Source: CAZFLY01 sp964519995 (GTDB lineage Bacteria; Planctomycetota; Phycisphaerae; Sedimentisphaerales; Anaerobacaceae). From it: a stretch of 23,303 bases of DNA. The stretch covers positions 1 to 23,303 of the forward strand of contig CAZFLY010000045.1 of assembly GCA_964519995.1 (NCBI GenBank), given 5' to 3'. Shown here in pieces: positions 6,899 through 14,680 of the stretch; the first letter of the stretch is position 1, and each line of letters starts with the position of its first letter. The notes beneath the pieces are model-generated. The model made no database searches. It worked only from the letters and a program-made list of their open reading frames with translations, and was not told the DNA's origin. Made by a program: the position numbers and the translations under genes.

Positions 6899-9634
6899 AT
6901 TAGAAAGCAAGCTATCATACCGGTAATTATTGTGCTGGTTGGTCTGGTACATTGTGCAGCGGTATCTGCTAACCAGGTGTCCTGGGTTTCAGGAATATCT
7001 CCACCGCGGTTTTGGAGTATCGAACCTAATGCGCCCACAACGACTGATGTGATTCGCTTTTCTGGTCCTACCAGAGTATTCCTCAACTGTCGTTTGGCTG
7101 AGCAACGTATGGGCGGCAAGCCTGTTCTCTACATCGACTATGTCGGCAAGACTATCGAGCTGGCTTTCGAAGCACCTCCCAGCACACAGGGCTTTTTTTT
7201 ACAGCCGGTATCCGGACTCAAAGGTTCATTTGGCCCGCTGGAAGCAGGTCACTGGTTGTTTTTTGGAGCGAACACAGACGCTGTCTTTTCCATTTCTTTC
7301 AGGGTTACCGGTGAGGGGGGAAATGGTAGTGATGGAGGGGTGGATGAGGGCGATGGAGGAGATCATGGTTTAGTGGGGCGTGTCTTATATTTAGATGCCA
7401 GTGCTGTCGGGGCTAATAACGGCTCAAGTTGGATTAATGCTTACAGGCACTTGCGGGATGCTTTGGCTGCAGCTACGAACGGAGACGAAATACTTGTGGC
7501 GCAGGGTGTTTACAGACCTGACCGAGGTTCTGGAATCAAGTACGGTGATCCAACGGCGACGTTCCAGCTCAAGACGGGTGTGAAAATAAAGGGTGGCTAT
7601 GCCGGCGCGACAGGAGTCGAACCTAACGCTCGTGATATTAACCTTTACGAAACTATACTGAGCGGCGACCTTAAAGGTAATGATATCGAAGTCCGGGATA
7701 TCAGTGATTTGATGGACGAGCCGAAGCGTGCCGATAACAGCCTTCATGTTGTAACCGGCAGCGGAACCGATAAAACGGCGGTTTTGGACGGTTTTACCAT
7801 TACAGGTGGCAACGCGAGTACCTCTGACGAAGGCACAAACGGTGGTGGGATATATAATAATAACGGCAGTCCTACGCTGACTAGCTGTCATGTTATTGGG
7901 AATTCAGCAGATAGCCGTGGTGGCGGGTTGTACAACGATGCAGGTAGTAAGCCAACAATAATCAATAGTGAAATCATCGCAAATTATGCTGGGATTGGCG
8001 GTGGAGGGGTATATAACAAAAAGAGCGATCCAAATTTTACAAACTGCACGTTTGAGGATAACTGGTCTGTACAAAGGGGAGGTGCGGTAAGGAACTCTAT
8101 GAGTTCCCCAAGCCTTACAGGCTGTACTATTATAGGAAACTACACCGGATCCAACGGCGGGGGGATGTACAATGGAACCGATAGCAGGTCAGCGATAACC
8201 AACTGCAATATTACTGAGAATCATGCTGGATATTATGGGGGTGGAATATACAACGGCAGTTCTGCGCCAAGCCTGAAACACTCCGTCATCGACAAGAACA
8301 ATGCAGGGCTGTGGGGCGGTGGGATAATAAACTTCAGTAGCCAGCCGGAGATAGAAAACTGTATTATCAGTTCGAACTCAGCCGGACATTATGGCGGCGG
8401 TGTTCATAACGATACGAGCAGTGCTCCAATACTGACATGTTGCGTTATCAGCGGTAATTCCGCTGGATTATGCGGGGGTGGGATGCACAATAGGCACAGT
8501 AGTCAGCCAAAGCTTGTGAATTGCGTATTCAGCGGCAATTGGACAGTGGATGAACAGGATGGTAAAGGTGGCGCTATTCACAATTTCCCCAGCGAGGTGG
8601 AGTTGATAAATTGCACATTTGTTGGAAATTCAGCAGTGTTGGGAACTGCTTTGGCTTGCGATAACTATCAGAGCCCGCCATCTGCTGTGAGTACCATAAC
8701 AGTGCTGAATTGCATCCTTTGGGATGGTGGGTATGGAGATGAAGTATGGGAAAACGACAATTCGACAATTGCTATCGACTACAGTGACGTGCAGGGAGGC
8801 TGGTTAGATGGTGTCGGTAATATTGAGGCTAATCCATGCTTTATTGAAATGGGGGATTGGGATCCAAACAGTGGTTTATGGACTGATAGCGATTATCATT
8901 TGTTGCCGAGCTCGCCCTGTATTGACGCCGGTGATCCGAACTATGTAACTGAGCCCAATGAGACTGACTTCGATGGCGATCTTCGCCTTCTCGGTGCAGC
9001 AGTTGATATGGGTGCAGATGAATTTCGAAATCGGCCTCCCATAGCTGATGCTGGAAGTGATCAAACGGTCTCATGTTTAAATAATGAGATGGCGAACGTT
9101 GTTCTTGACGGCTCTGGCTCTTATGACCCTGAAGGGAGTACTCTTACTTACAGTTGGATGCTAGCAGGCCATGAGATTGCACAAGGCGTCAATCCCAATA
9201 TCGAGCTTGGGATTGGTGAGCATATAGTCGAGCTTTTTGTTAATGATGGTATCGAGGACTCTGAGCCGAACCAGGTCGTAGTGACGATTGTCGAAGCCGT
9301 GAAGTGGAATCTAGGAGTTATCCCAGGCAGAATCCAGCGTCACGGCGGGAGAACGACAATATTAGCAGTTATTGATCTGCCGAAGGGCATTGGCAGAGGT
9401 CAAATCGATAGCAGTCGGATGCTTGAGTTGTATCCTGGGCAGATCAAAGCGCTTAGGCAGTTAATTCTTCAGTGGTTCGGACAAAGGGTTTTCTTGCTTG
9501 CGTTTTTTGATAAGAACAAACTGATGGCTGCAGTGCCTGAGAATGGCGATGTGGAAATCTATACTGTTGGCCAGTTGAAAACCGGTGATTATTTTTTGAG
9601 CGTAGGCACGGTGAAGATAGTCGGCTCGCCCTAA
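6899..9634 (+). CDS. Secreted parallel beta-helix protein with PKD domain; probable AUU start
   Basis: 911 residues from ATT 6899. The frame closes upstream at TGA 6875 and has no ATG, GTG or TTG before GTG 6932. Starting at 6932 would leave a truncated, uncharged leader. Starting at ATT gives R-K-Q, a long hydrophobic core and an A-V-S-A cleavage site, with AAGGAG 8 nt upstream. Domains: signal peptide 1-24; an unassigned beta-rich N-domain to about 130; a Gly/Asp-rich linker to about 160; a right-handed beta-helix of about nine coils with 'GGGIYN' and 'NCxxxGNSA' repeats (about 315-610); a choice-of-anchor-Q-like closing segment ('SPCIDAGDPNY', 'DMGADEF'); a PKD domain (about 713-800, 'GSGSYDPEGSTLTYSW'); and a planctomycete-type C-domain ending 'YFLSVGTVKIV'. 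It resembles pectate-lyase-fold and Pmp-like surface proteins. Substrate and catalysis cannot be assigned. Confidence 0.88.
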   Translation: MRKQAIIPVIIVLVGLVHCAAVSANQVSWVSGISPPRFWSIEPNAPTTTDVIRFSGPTRVFLNCRLAEQRMGGKPVLYIDYVGKTIELAFEAPPSTQGFFLQPVSGLKGSFGPLEAGHWLFFGANTDAVFSISFRVTGEGGNGSDGGVDEGDGGDHGLVGRVLYLDASAVGANNGSSWINAYRHLRDALAAATNGDEILVAQGVYRPDRGSGIKYGDPTATFQLKTGVKIKGGYAGATGVEPNARDINLYETILSGDLKGNDIEVRDISDLMDEPKRADNSLHVVTGSGTDKTAVLDGFTITGGNASTSDEGTNGGGIYNNNGSPTLTSCHVIGNSADSRGGGLYNDAGSKPTIINSEIIANYAGIGGGGVYNKKSDPNFTNCTFEDNWSVQRGGAVRNSMSSPSLTGCTIIGNYTGSNGGGMYNGTDSRSAITNCNITENHAGYYGGGIYNGSSAPSLKHSVIDKNNAGLWGGGIINFSSQPEIENCIISSNSAGHYGGGVHNDTSSAPILTCCVISGNSAGLCGGGMHNRHSSQPKLVNCVFSGNWTVDEQDGKGGAIHNFPSEVELINCTFVGNSAVLGTALACDNYQSPPSAVSTITVLNCILWDGGYGDEVWENDNSTIAIDYSDVQGGWLDGVGNIEANPCFIEMGDWDPNSGLWTDSDYHLLPSSPCIDAGDPNYVTEPNETDFDGDLRLLGAAVDMGADEFRNRPPIADAGSDQTVSCLNNEMANVVLDGSGSYDPEGSTLTYSWMLAGHEIAQGVNPNIELGIGEHIVELFVNDGIEDSEPNQVVVTIVEAVKWNLGVIPGRIQRHGGRTTILAVIDLPKGIGRGQIDSSRMLELYPGQIKALRQLILQWFGQRVFLLAFFDKNKLMAAVPENGDVEIYTVGQLKTGDYFLSVGTVKIVGSP

Positions 9635-9677
9635 TACGAAGCTTCCGTGATAACCTGAGCAATGCCAGACAAAATGT

Positions 9678-12050
9678 TCAGGCTAGTTCCTCTACGTGTT
9701 TTTTTTTAGGCTTTGCCTTCTTGGTTGACACATTCTTTATCATTGCTGGGCTTTTGGCTATTTGATCTGTCAGACCAGCTCGCCCCGAGGAAACGATCTT
9801 GCTGGCTTGGATTCTGTCAACTATAGGATAACTTTCGACGATAGCCAGCAGGCTCAAAAGAAAACTGAGCATGCTTTCTGCACCCTGATTAGTGTTAACA
9901 CTGCCTGGTGCAAGGGCATCATAACATCCTTTGGTTCTGAAGTCATAAAGTGGGATGTGCAAATCATTTGCGCCAAGAAACCAGTCAAAAGCTTTTCTTT
10001 GAAGTGTCAGGAACTTGTCATTTGTTGTGGCGTCATAAGCCGCCCTTAGCATCATGATTGTGCTTGCAACTTCTATGGGTTGCTGGTCAAACGCAGCTCT
10101 TGGTTTACCACGTTCATACCACCCTTTGCAGCCTATAAAGCTGAAGTGATCACTTTTGAGAATATTTGATAGCAAAAAATTGCAGCTTTGCTGTGCAACT
10201 TCGAGATATCTTTTTTTATCTAGTACCATACTTGCGGCATATAGCGCGTGAGGCAGTGTAGCGTTGCCGTAAGTGAGGACGTCTTCAAACCAGCGCCAAT
10301 CGGGAAGGCTGTTTTCTTCGTATTGAATAACGAGCTCGTCTGTTGCTATTTCCAACTGGCGTTTAATATCACTGGCACCCGGAAACTGTTTAAGGTAGTC
10401 GCACATGCCGAGGATCGAATAGGCCATTCCTCTTGGGTGTTGTTTCTGTACATGAACGATAGATTTGTCAAAGCGGTCCTTTACGATCGACAGATATGAC
10501 GGCAACGGCGGTATCGCCATTAATGTTCCGAACGCCCACAGTACTCTACCGAAAGCGTCATTCATAGGCTCATTGTCCTGCCAGGTTCTGTCAAATTTCA
10601 TAAAGTTTCTAATGGAGCCATCATCATTTTGAGAATGTATGATGAAAGACAAGTATGTGTCGAGAAGATCCAAAGCCTGTGGCTCCGGATACTGTGCGTA
10701 GTACCTGGCCATTGCAATTACTGCTCTGGCGTTATCATCTGTGCAGTAGCCAGATTTGCGATCTGGTATTGTGAATATGGCATGTTGACATAGGCCAGTA
10801 TTATCCGTGAGCTTTCTAAGGTGGTCTAATGCTGGCTCAGGTACTTCAATGTTTGATATTGTCTCGGCTGCCGAGAGGGTGCTCTTAGTGGGGATTCGGA
10901 CAGGCGGGCGTTTTGCGCTGAATAGTTTCCAGTAGACCTGCCCTATTTTGGGCCATGTTCTGGATCTGCCATAGTCGTATGCTCGCCTTCGAAGTGAATA
11001 GAATAACGAGTCATTTCGGAGTATTTCTACTATTGCCTGTGCTATCTGTTCATGGCTGCGGAACGTGACAAGCTTACCTCGTTCATCAGCCAGAAGCTCT
11101 GTAGCCGCCCAGTAAGGCGTGGAAACAACGGCTTTGCCGGTGCCAACAGCAAACGATAATGTACCACTGGTCAATTGCTCTGTGTTGAGATATGGAGTGA
11201 CATAGATTTCAGCAGCACATAAAAAGTTGTGAAGCTCTTCATCATCTACAAATCTGTTGTGAAAGATCACGTGTTCTTGCAGGCCGAGGTCTTTAACCAT
11301 GTGTTGCAGACTGAATCTGTATGATTCGCCTTCCTGTTTCAGTATTGATGGGTGCGTCATGCCCAGAACTATGTATATCACGGATGGTTCAGCCTTAATA
11401 ATGTCAGGCATTGCTTTTAGCATGAACTCTATACCTTTGTTTTTGTTCAGCAGGCCAAATGTCAGTATAGTTCTTCGCCCGTCTAGGCCGAACTGATGCT
11501 TATAGTAGTTACTATCAACGAAAGGCAAGTCCGGGATACCATGAGGGATCAAGTCGATTTTCTTGCCGGGGATCCTGTAGATGTCTCGCAACATGCTTAC
11601 GCCGCGTTCGTTCATTGTTATCACTTTATATGAGCTGTCATAGACATCGACCATCGCTTTTTTATAGTCTGGAGTTGGTTCATTAAGAATGGTGTGGAGA
11701 GTTGTTATTATCGGAGACTTTAATCTTTTTAGCAGCAGGTTTAGATATGAGCCGGCGTCTCCGCCAAACAGTCCAAACTCGTGCTGCACACAGACGAAGT
11801 CGACATGGCTAAAATTGATGTAATCCGCGGCGCAGATGTAATCACTCTTGACGTCCTGCCTTATTTCGAATTTGACTGGATTGTTATACTTTAGCTCTTT
11901 ATCCGACCGAAGAGTGACTACCAGTGGTTCAAATTCACCCTTTGCAGCCAACGCCATACTCTTGATCAGGTCTGATGTGAAGGTTGCAATTCCGCATTTT
12001 CTTGGCGGGAATGAGGAAATAAAGACAACTTTTCTGGCGGAGGGTTTCAT
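9678..12050 (-). CDS. GT4-family glycosyltransferase fused to an (alpha/alpha)-barrel-like domain
   Basis: 790 residues from the ATG at 12050, preceded by GAAAGAG with a 9-nt spacer. ATG 12056 and TTG 12068 are poorer choices. Residues 1-375 are a GT-B glycosyltransferase: N-terminal 'SSFPPRKCGIATFT', 'QHEFGLFGGDAG', then the nucleotide-sugar half 'TFGLLNKNKGIEF' and 'SFAVGTGKAVVSTP...ATELL'. The last is a variant of the usual E-x7-E motif with its first Glu replaced. Residues about 410-760 are helical, with 'YCTDDNARAVIAMARY', 'SQNDDGSIRNF' and 'WRWFEDVLTYGNATLPHAL', like six-hairpin glycosidase-type barrels. The tail is Lys-rich. It probably builds or remodels a cytoplasmic oligosaccharide; no export signal is seen. 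It is convergent with the beta-helix gene. Donor and acceptor are unknown. Confidence 0.88.
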   Translation of the reverse strand: MKPSARKVVFISSFPPRKCGIATFTSDLIKSMALAAKGEFEPLVVTLRSDKELKYNNPVKFEIRQDVKSDYICAADYINFSHVDFVCVQHEFGLFGGDAGSYLNLLLKRLKSPIITTLHTILNEPTPDYKKAMVDVYDSSYKVITMNERGVSMLRDIYRIPGKKIDLIPHGIPDLPFVDSNYYKHQFGLDGRRTILTFGLLNKNKGIEFMLKAMPDIIKAEPSVIYIVLGMTHPSILKQEGESYRFSLQHMVKDLGLQEHVIFHNRFVDDEELHNFLCAAEIYVTPYLNTEQLTSGTLSFAVGTGKAVVSTPYWAATELLADERGKLVTFRSHEQIAQAIVEILRNDSLFYSLRRRAYDYGRSRTWPKIGQVYWKLFSAKRPPVRIPTKSTLSAAETISNIEVPEPALDHLRKLTDNTGLCQHAIFTIPDRKSGYCTDDNARAVIAMARYYAQYPEPQALDLLDTYLSFIIHSQNDDGSIRNFMKFDRTWQDNEPMNDAFGRVLWAFGTLMAIPPLPSYLSIVKDRFDKSIVHVQKQHPRGMAYSILGMCDYLKQFPGASDIKRQLEIATDELVIQYEENSLPDWRWFEDVLTYGNATLPHALYAASMVLDKKRYLEVAQQSCNFLLSNILKSDHFSFIGCKGWYERGKPRAAFDQQPIEVASTIMMLRAAYDATTNDKFLTLQRKAFDWFLGANDLHIPLYDFRTKGCYDALAPGSVNTNQGAESMLSFLLSLLAIVESYPIVDRIQASKIVSSGRAGLTDQIAKSPAMIKNVSTKKAKPKKKHVEELA

Positions 12051-12092
12051 CCACATAATCTCTTTCAAGTAGCTGCAGGATAGTCTATATCT

Positions 12093-12121
12093 ATGTTAGG
12101 GACGTTCGTTTAATGTGTCAA
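12093..12121 (-). promoter_or_regulatory. Promoter of the GT4 gene
   Basis: On the minus strand, a perfect TTGACA (12121-12116), a 17-bp spacer and TAACAT (12098-12093). It lies about 40 bp before the start codon, so the leader is short. Confidence 0.6.
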
Positions 12122-12263
12122 GCAATTTAGTTATCATGTCGATATTAAGGTGTGCTCTTTTTTGGGGGCCGACAGATTTTATGCTTTCAGATGTAAAAAT
12201 GGGGGATTTTATAGATGAGTGGCGATTTTCTTAGCTGATTTCTATTTTTTTTTGCACAAACCA

Positions 12264-12291
12264 TTGACTAAATCGTAAAATAATATACTAT
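12264..12291 (+). promoter_or_regulatory. Promoter of the Rrf2-cys-nif operon
   Basis: TTGACT (12264-12269), a 16-bp spacer and TACTAT (12286-12291). An alternative -10 is TATACT at 12284. The TTGACTAAA at 12264 also resembles one half of an IscR-type site, but the matching right half is not visible. Confidence 0.55.
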
Positions 12292-12307
12292 TGAAGTAGG
12301 AATAGTA
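12286..12307 (+). promoter_or_regulatory. Candidate operator: 7-bp inverted repeat over the -10
   Basis: TACTATT (12286-12292) and its exact complement AATAGTA (12301-12307) are separated by 8 bp. The element begins at the -10 hexamer and reaches the ribosome-binding region of the Rrf2 gene. Binding by the Rrf2 protein itself would block transcription. This is inferred from position and symmetry only. Confidence 0.5.
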
Positions 12308-12318
12308 GGAGACCCAAA

Positions 12319-12753
12319 ATGAAGCTCTCTACTCGTACAAGATATGGGATACGGGCCATAATTGAGCTTGCCCAACATAAAACAGAAGAGCCGCTGCAGC
12401 TCAAAGTCATTGCTCAGCGGCAGAACATATCCGTTAAGTATCTGGAGCAGCTTATCACCGTGCTAAAGTCAGCAGGTTTTGTTAGAAGTATCAGAGGCTC
12501 CAAGGGCGGATATGTTCTTGCTAAGGCCGCCGAGGAGATTAGACTTAGCGATGTCTTCAAATGCCTGGAAGGTTCGGTGACCACCGCTGAGTGTGTCGAG
12601 GATGAGAACTACTGCCAAAAGTCTGCTGATTGTGTTGCCAGAGACCTTTGGGTGCAGGTGGAACGGGCGATTGAAGACGTCCTGCAGTCTGTAACGCTTC
12701 AGGATTTGGTCGAGCGTGCAAGAAGTAAAAAAACATTGGATTATCAGATATAA
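12319..12753 (+). CDS. Rrf2/IscR-type transcriptional regulator with Fe-S cysteines
   Basis: 144 residues. It starts 'MKLSTRTRYGIRAIIELA', the standard Rrf2 N-terminus, followed by a winged helix-turn-helix ('SVKYLEQLITVLKSAG', 'GSKGGYVLAK'). Three cysteines at 92, 99 and 105 (C-x6-C-x5-C) correspond to the [2Fe-2S] ligands of IscR (C92, C98, C104). It probably carries a cluster rather than sensing O-acetylserine in the way CymR does, although it heads a cysteine and Fe-S operon and could answer to either. GTAGGAG lies just before the ATG. cysK follows after 20 bp. A 7-bp inverted repeat over its own promoter suggests autoregulation. I leave the symbol blank because IscR and CymR roles cannot be told apart here. 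Confidence 0.92.
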   Translation: MKLSTRTRYGIRAIIELAQHKTEEPLQLKVIAQRQNISVKYLEQLITVLKSAGFVRSIRGSKGGYVLAKAAEEIRLSDVFKCLEGSVTTAECVEDENYCQKSADCVARDLWVQVERAIEDVLQSVTLQDLVERARSKKTLDYQI

Positions 12754-12773
12754 ATATATGAACAGGTGGGATT

Positions 12774-13694
12774 ATGAGCGCTATATTTGAAGATATTGCG
12801 GCGGCGGTTGGCTACACGCCGTTGGTGCGGATTAATAAGCTCGGATCCAGTAAAGCGACTATACTTGCTAAGCTTGAATCTTACAATCCCTGCGGCAGCG
12901 TCAAAGACAGGATTGCTAAGTCTATGATTGAAGCCGCGGAGAAGCAAGGCCTCATAAAACCGGACACAGTCATAATTGAGCCAACAAGCGGCAATACAGG
13001 AATTGGACTTGCTTTTATTTGCGCCGCCAAGGGATATCGGTTGATGTTGACTATGCCCGAGTCGATGAGCATAGAAAGACGTAAGTTGCTCAAGCAGTTC
13101 GGCGCTGAGATTATACTCACACCGTCAGAACGTGGTATGGCCGGTGCTGTGGAAAAGGCTGAACAATTAGTGGCAGAGAATCCGCACTCGCTCATGCCGC
13201 AGCAGTTTAAGAACCCTGCCAATCCACAGATTCACCGAGAGACAACAGCCAAGGAAATCTGGGTGGATACAGATGGCAAAGTGGATATCTTTGTGTCCGG
13301 CGTAGGGACCGGAGGAACTTTAACCGGATGCGGTGAAGTCTTAAAGCAGCACAATAAGGACCTGAAGGTGGTGGCTGTCGAACCGAAGGATTCACCGGTT
13401 CTTTCCGGAGGCAAACCCGGGCCGCATAAAATACAGGGAATCGGTGCCGGTTTTGTACCTGATGTGTTGAACAAGGAGCTGCTCGACGAGATTATCCAGG
13501 TTTCGAATGAGGATGCGATGGAGATAGCTCGCGAGCTGGCATTGAAGGAGGGTATACTGGTGGGGATAAGCTCAGGGGCAGCGATGTACGCCGCGATTCA
13601 AATATCGCAAAGGCCTGAAAGTCAAGGTAAGACAATTGCAGTGATATTTCCTGACACGGGAGAAAGATATATTTCGACGGACTTGTTTGGATAA
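12774..13694 (+). CDS. cysK: Cysteine synthase (O-acetylserine sulfhydrylase)
   Basis: 306 residues, normal for CysK. It makes cysteine from O-acetylserine and sulfide using pyridoxal phosphate. Visible motifs: 'NPCGSVKDR' with the PLP lysine K44, 'TSGNTG' (71-76) for the substrate loop, 'GVGTGGTLTG' for the phosphate cup, and 'GISSGAA' near the C-terminus. The start is ATG 12774, after AGGTGGG. It is the second gene of the operon and directly precedes cysE, its O-acetylserine supplier, 33 bp downstream. Product goes to the cysteine desulfurase NifS encoded at the end of the operon. CysK and CysM cannot be fully separated by eye, but the spacing and motifs fit CysK. Confidence 0.95.
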   Translation: MSAIFEDIAAAVGYTPLVRINKLGSSKATILAKLESYNPCGSVKDRIAKSMIEAAEKQGLIKPDTVIIEPTSGNTGIGLAFICAAKGYRLMLTMPESMSIERRKLLKQFGAEIILTPSERGMAGAVEKAEQLVAENPHSLMPQQFKNPANPQIHRETTAKEIWVDTDGKVDIFVSGVGTGGTLTGCGEVLKQHNKDLKVVAVEPKDSPVLSGGKPGPHKIQGIGAGFVPDVLNKELLDEIIQVSNEDAMEIARELALKEGILVGISSGAAMYAAIQISQRPESQGKTIAVIFPDTGERYISTDLFG

Positions 13695-13727
13695 GAATGA
13701 AAGATTCTTATTTGAGGGGAGCTTCGG

Positions 13728-14654
13728 ATGCGCAGGAGAAAGTTGACGGATAAGGATATAGACAAGCTCGTTGGGGAGCTTGCGGTTACTTACAAGGGTG
13801 CTTCAGGAATAAACTTCATCGATGCTTACAATCTGCCCGTGCGTAGGAAGATAATTAAGATACTCGATTTGTTATTTGAGGTGCTGTTTCCGGGGTACAC
13901 CGGTAATAGGGCGGTTACGAAGTCGAATGTCAATTTCATTATTGGCGACATTTTGTGGCAGATTTACACGGAACTTTCAGAGCAAATAGAGCGTGCGTAT
14001 CAGTATCAGTGCCAGATAAAGAAATGTGATGGCTGTGATTGCCGGTCTATGGCGAATGATGTGACACGATATCTATTAATGAAGTTGCCCGAGATAAGAG
14101 AGACGCTCAAAGGTGATGTAGGTGCGGCATTTGACGGTGATCCAGCGGCGAAATCTTACGAGGAGATTGTGATAAGTTATCCGTGTATCACGGCGATTGC
14201 AACATACCGGATTGCGCACGAGCTGTATGTGAAGCAGGTGCCACTCATACCACGAATAATGACCGAGTGTGCCCATGCAAAAACGGGTGTGGACATACAC
14301 CCCGGTGCAAGGATAGGCAGGAACTTCTTTATTGATCACGGCACCGGTGTCGTTATAGGCGAGACCACTATAATCGGTAACAACGTCAAGCTATATCAAG
14401 GGACTACGCTTGGGGCGCTTAGCTTCCCAAAGGATGATCGCGGCAGGATAATAAAAGGCGGAAAAAGACATCCAACAATCGAAGATAATGTTACGATTTA
14501 TGCCGAGGCAACAATATTAGGTGATGTGACGATCGGCAGGGGAGCAGTGATTGGCGGCAATGTCTGGATAAAGGAGTCGGTGCCGGCAGGTGTGACTGTA
14601 GCCAGCGCCAATCCGGAGTTGGTCTATACCAAGCATAAAAAGCGTAAGCGTTGA
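13728..14654 (+). CDS. cysE: Serine O-acetyltransferase
   Basis: 308 residues. It transfers acetyl from acetyl-CoA to serine. The N-terminal half is helical (about 1-180), as in the EpsC/long CysE group. The C-terminal half is a left-handed beta-helix of hexapeptide repeats: 'GVDIHPGARIGRNFFIDHGT', 'GVVIGETTIIGNNVKLYQG', 'TTLGAL', with the catalytic His region intact. ATG 13728 follows GAGGGGA with a 7-nt spacer. A Cys-rich insert 'KKCDGCDCRS' sits near residue 100. The tail ends in a basic run (HKKRKR) and lacks the terminal Ile that classical CysE inserts into the CysK active site, so the usual cysteine synthase complex may not form. It lies between cysK and nadA. Confidence 0.93.
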   Translation: MRRRKLTDKDIDKLVGELAVTYKGASGINFIDAYNLPVRRKIIKILDLLFEVLFPGYTGNRAVTKSNVNFIIGDILWQIYTELSEQIERAYQYQCQIKKCDGCDCRSMANDVTRYLLMKLPEIRETLKGDVGAAFDGDPAAKSYEEIVISYPCITAIATYRIAHELYVKQVPLIPRIMTECAHAKTGVDIHPGARIGRNFFIDHGTGVVIGETTIIGNNVKLYQGTTLGALSFPKDDRGRIIKGGKRHPTIEDNVTIYAEATILGDVTIGRGAVIGGNVWIKESVPAGVTVASANPELVYTKHKKRKR

Positions 14655-14680
14655 CGTATTGAACGAGTGTGAGAACGAAC

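Noticed and set aside
7843..8640. Regularly spaced repeats that might suggest a CRISPR-like or tandem DNA array
   Set aside because: The periodicity is in the protein (beta-helix coils). The DNA units diverge and there are no spacers.
9654..9682. Hairpin CCTGAGCA/TGTTCAGG between the convergent genes as a terminator
   Set aside because: The stem has a G-U pair and a 13-nt loop. The only T run lies about 19 nt further on, inside the GT4 coding region.
12252..12283. A complete IscR type 1 site upstream of the Rrf2 gene
   Set aside because: Only the left half (TTGACTAAA) fits. The right half lacks the complementary AGTC core.
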